Part shown: piece after piece, positions 5,369 to 6,224 of the stretch
Layout of the letters: every line of letters begins with the position of its first letter
How positions within the stretch are numbered: position 1 is the stretch's first letter
Assembly: GCA_031274465.1 (NCBI GenBank)
Contig: JAISQC010000090.1
Span: 1-6,224, forward strand
Length of the DNA stretch: 6,224 nt
Direction: 5' to 3'
Origin: Synergistaceae bacterium
GTDB lineage: Bacteria > Synergistota > Synergistia > Synergistales > Synergistaceae
Position numbers and translations under genes: made by a program
The notes under the pieces: model-generated
What the model was told of the DNA's origin: nothing
The model's input: only the letters and a program-made list of their open reading frames with translations
The model's database searches: none

Positions 5369-6136
5369 ATGAAATACGTTCTCAGGGCAGTAGCCCTAGT
5401 TTCGCTAGCGGCGCTTTTCTCATGCGGTGCCGGGCCTGCGGCGCACGGCGCCACAAAATACGACGCGGTCCTCGCAAGGTGGAGCAAGGCGGAAACCGCC
5501 AAAGACAGTTCCCTCGGGGGGTCTTTCACCATCAAAGCCACCCTCTACACTGCCGAGTACATCGAGGCCCTCATGCAAAGCGAAGCCGAAAAAAACCTCT
5601 GGACAGCTAGCGAGCTGGAGGACTACAAGTATAATTTTCTAAAGGGCCTCAATCTGGACGAAAACATAGCAATACACCTTGAAATGGAGGAATTGGGGCC
5701 TTCGGCCCATATGTCGCCTTTCAACGAGATGATCGCGCTGTGGATAGGCAGGAACAAGTATGCCCCGACGGACTACGACCCTCGCTTCAATTATCCTCTT
5801 CAGGGCAAGCGCGATGGGATGGTCTACTTCCCTCGGTTCGACGAAAAGACGGGAGAACCCCTTCTGAACAGGAAGATGTCTTTGAGGCTGGTGCTGAACG
5901 GGGCTGTGAGCCCTATTCTTGGGACGAAAGAAATCCGCATGATATGGGATATCCAAGCGGAAGACGCGGGCAACGCGATATCCGGGACGGCGGCTGACAG
6001 ATTGGAGGTCGATCGCCTGATCCGAAGGATGGAATTGCTGAACGCCCAAAAAACCGAACTAGAGGCGCAGCTCGAGGCCAAGAACAGGGAAATAGACGAG
6101 GTAAACGCTCGAATAGAGGAGCTTCAGAACAGATAG
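5369..6136 (+). CDS. Probable lipoprotein of unknown family with C-terminal coiled coil
   Basis: I do not recognise this 255-residue protein. It begins with a signal sequence (MKYVLRAVALVSLAAL) ending in LFSC at 16-19. This resembles a lipobox with Cys19 as the lipidated residue, but Phe at -2 is atypical, so cleavage later, after AAHGA (24-28), by ordinary signal peptidase is an alternative. The body (about 30-200) is a mixed domain. It starts with a YDAVLARWSK helix, then a strand-like segment (GSFTIKATLYTAEYIEAL), then conserved-looking aromatic stretches such as IALWIGRNKYAPTDYD (122-137) and MVYFPRFDEKTGEPL (151-165), ending in IRMIWDI. Residues about 209-254 form a heptad-rich charged helix (ADRLEVDRL to ARIEELQNR), a likely coiled coil for oligomerisation or partner binding. 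The gene has a strong ribosome binding site and is followed by pfkA after 13 bases. Location at the cell envelope is inferred from the signal sequence. No catalytic motif is evident. Confidence 0.75.
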   Translation: MKYVLRAVALVSLAALFSCGAGPAAHGATKYDAVLARWSKAETAKDSSLGGSFTIKATLYTAEYIEALMQSEAEKNLWTASELEDYKYNFLKGLNLDENIAIHLEMEELGPSAHMSPFNEMIALWIGRNKYAPTDYDPRFNYPLQGKRDGMVYFPRFDEKTGEPLLNRKMSLRLVLNGAVSPILGTKEIRMIWDIQAEDAGNAISGTAADRLEVDRLIRRMELLNAQKTELEAQLEAKNREIDEVNARIEELQNR

Positions 6137-6149
6137 AGGGGGTATTGAT

Positions 6150-6224
6150 TTGAAACGCATCGGGGTGCTTACGAGCGGCGGCGACGCCCCCGGCATGAAT
6201 GCGGCTATCCGGGCTGTCACCCGC
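6150..6224 (+). CDS. pfkA: ATP-dependent 6-phosphofructokinase, 3' end outside the window
   Basis: Only the first 25 codons are present, but they are diagnostic. The strand KRIGVLTSG leads into GGDAPGMNAAIRAVTR, the N-terminal nucleotide-binding segment of group A phosphofructokinases, which convert fructose 6-phosphate to fructose 1,6-bisphosphate in glycolysis. The start is TTG, 7 bases after AGGGGG (6137-6142), and no ATG is available nearby in frame before the conserved strand. It lies 13 bases after the lipoprotein stop, so the two are probably co-transcribed. Whether the enzyme uses ATP or pyrophosphate depends on residues outside the window; GGDAPGMN favours the ATP-dependent PfkA type. 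Confidence 0.92.
   Translation, partial: MKRIGVLTSGGDAPGMNAAIRAVTR

Overview
The window is a compact, GC-rich bacterial chromosomal segment in which every recognisable gene lies on the + strand. I see no mobile element, CRISPR array, tRNA or rRNA. The gene mix and the style of the proteins (Fmt with NIHPSLLPLYRG, a SigH-like short sigma factor, a lipoprotein directly before pfkA) make me lean towards a Synergistota-type anaerobe. That is an inference from memory, not a demonstrated placement.

Region 1-5232 looks like one tightly packed operon of seven genes: peptide deformylase (5' end outside the window), methionyl-tRNA formyltransferase, an ADP-ribose pyrophosphatase-type Nudix hydrolase, a XerC/XerD-type tyrosine recombinase, a type I purine nucleoside phosphorylase, a small sigma-70-family factor, and an exported TupA-like solute-binding-fold protein. 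Junctions are TTGA (def/fmt), ATGA (fmt/nudix), a 4-base gap (nudix/xer), an 8-base overlap (xer/pnp), TGATG (pnp/sigma), and either a 7-base gap or a 47-base overlap (sigma/SBP). This spacing argues for polycistronic transcription and translational coupling.

The first two genes are functional opposites in the N-formyl-methionine cycle: Fmt formylates initiator Met-tRNA and Def removes the formyl group from nascent proteins. The Nudix enzyme and the phosphorylase serve nucleotide turnover and salvage, and the Xer protein probably serves chromosome dimer resolution. These are housekeeping genes. The unusual part is the 3' end, where a sigma factor is coupled to an exported binding-fold protein that lacks the usual ligand-binding signatures.

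Region 5233-5368 is the only sizeable gap (136 bases). It holds an AT-rich stem-loop, a small palindrome, a short direct repeat, and a very strong ribosome binding site. I expect the break between two transcription units here.

Region 5369-6224 starts a second unit: a probable lipoprotein of unrecognised family with a C-terminal coiled coil, followed after 13 bases by the first 25 codons of ATP-dependent 6-phosphofructokinase (pfkA), which runs off the window.

The best candidates for something undescribed are the sigma factor with an eight-G tract between its two domains, the degenerate TupA-like protein beside it, and the coiled-coil lipoprotein linked to pfkA. I do not see strong evidence for a wholly new defence or mobile system.
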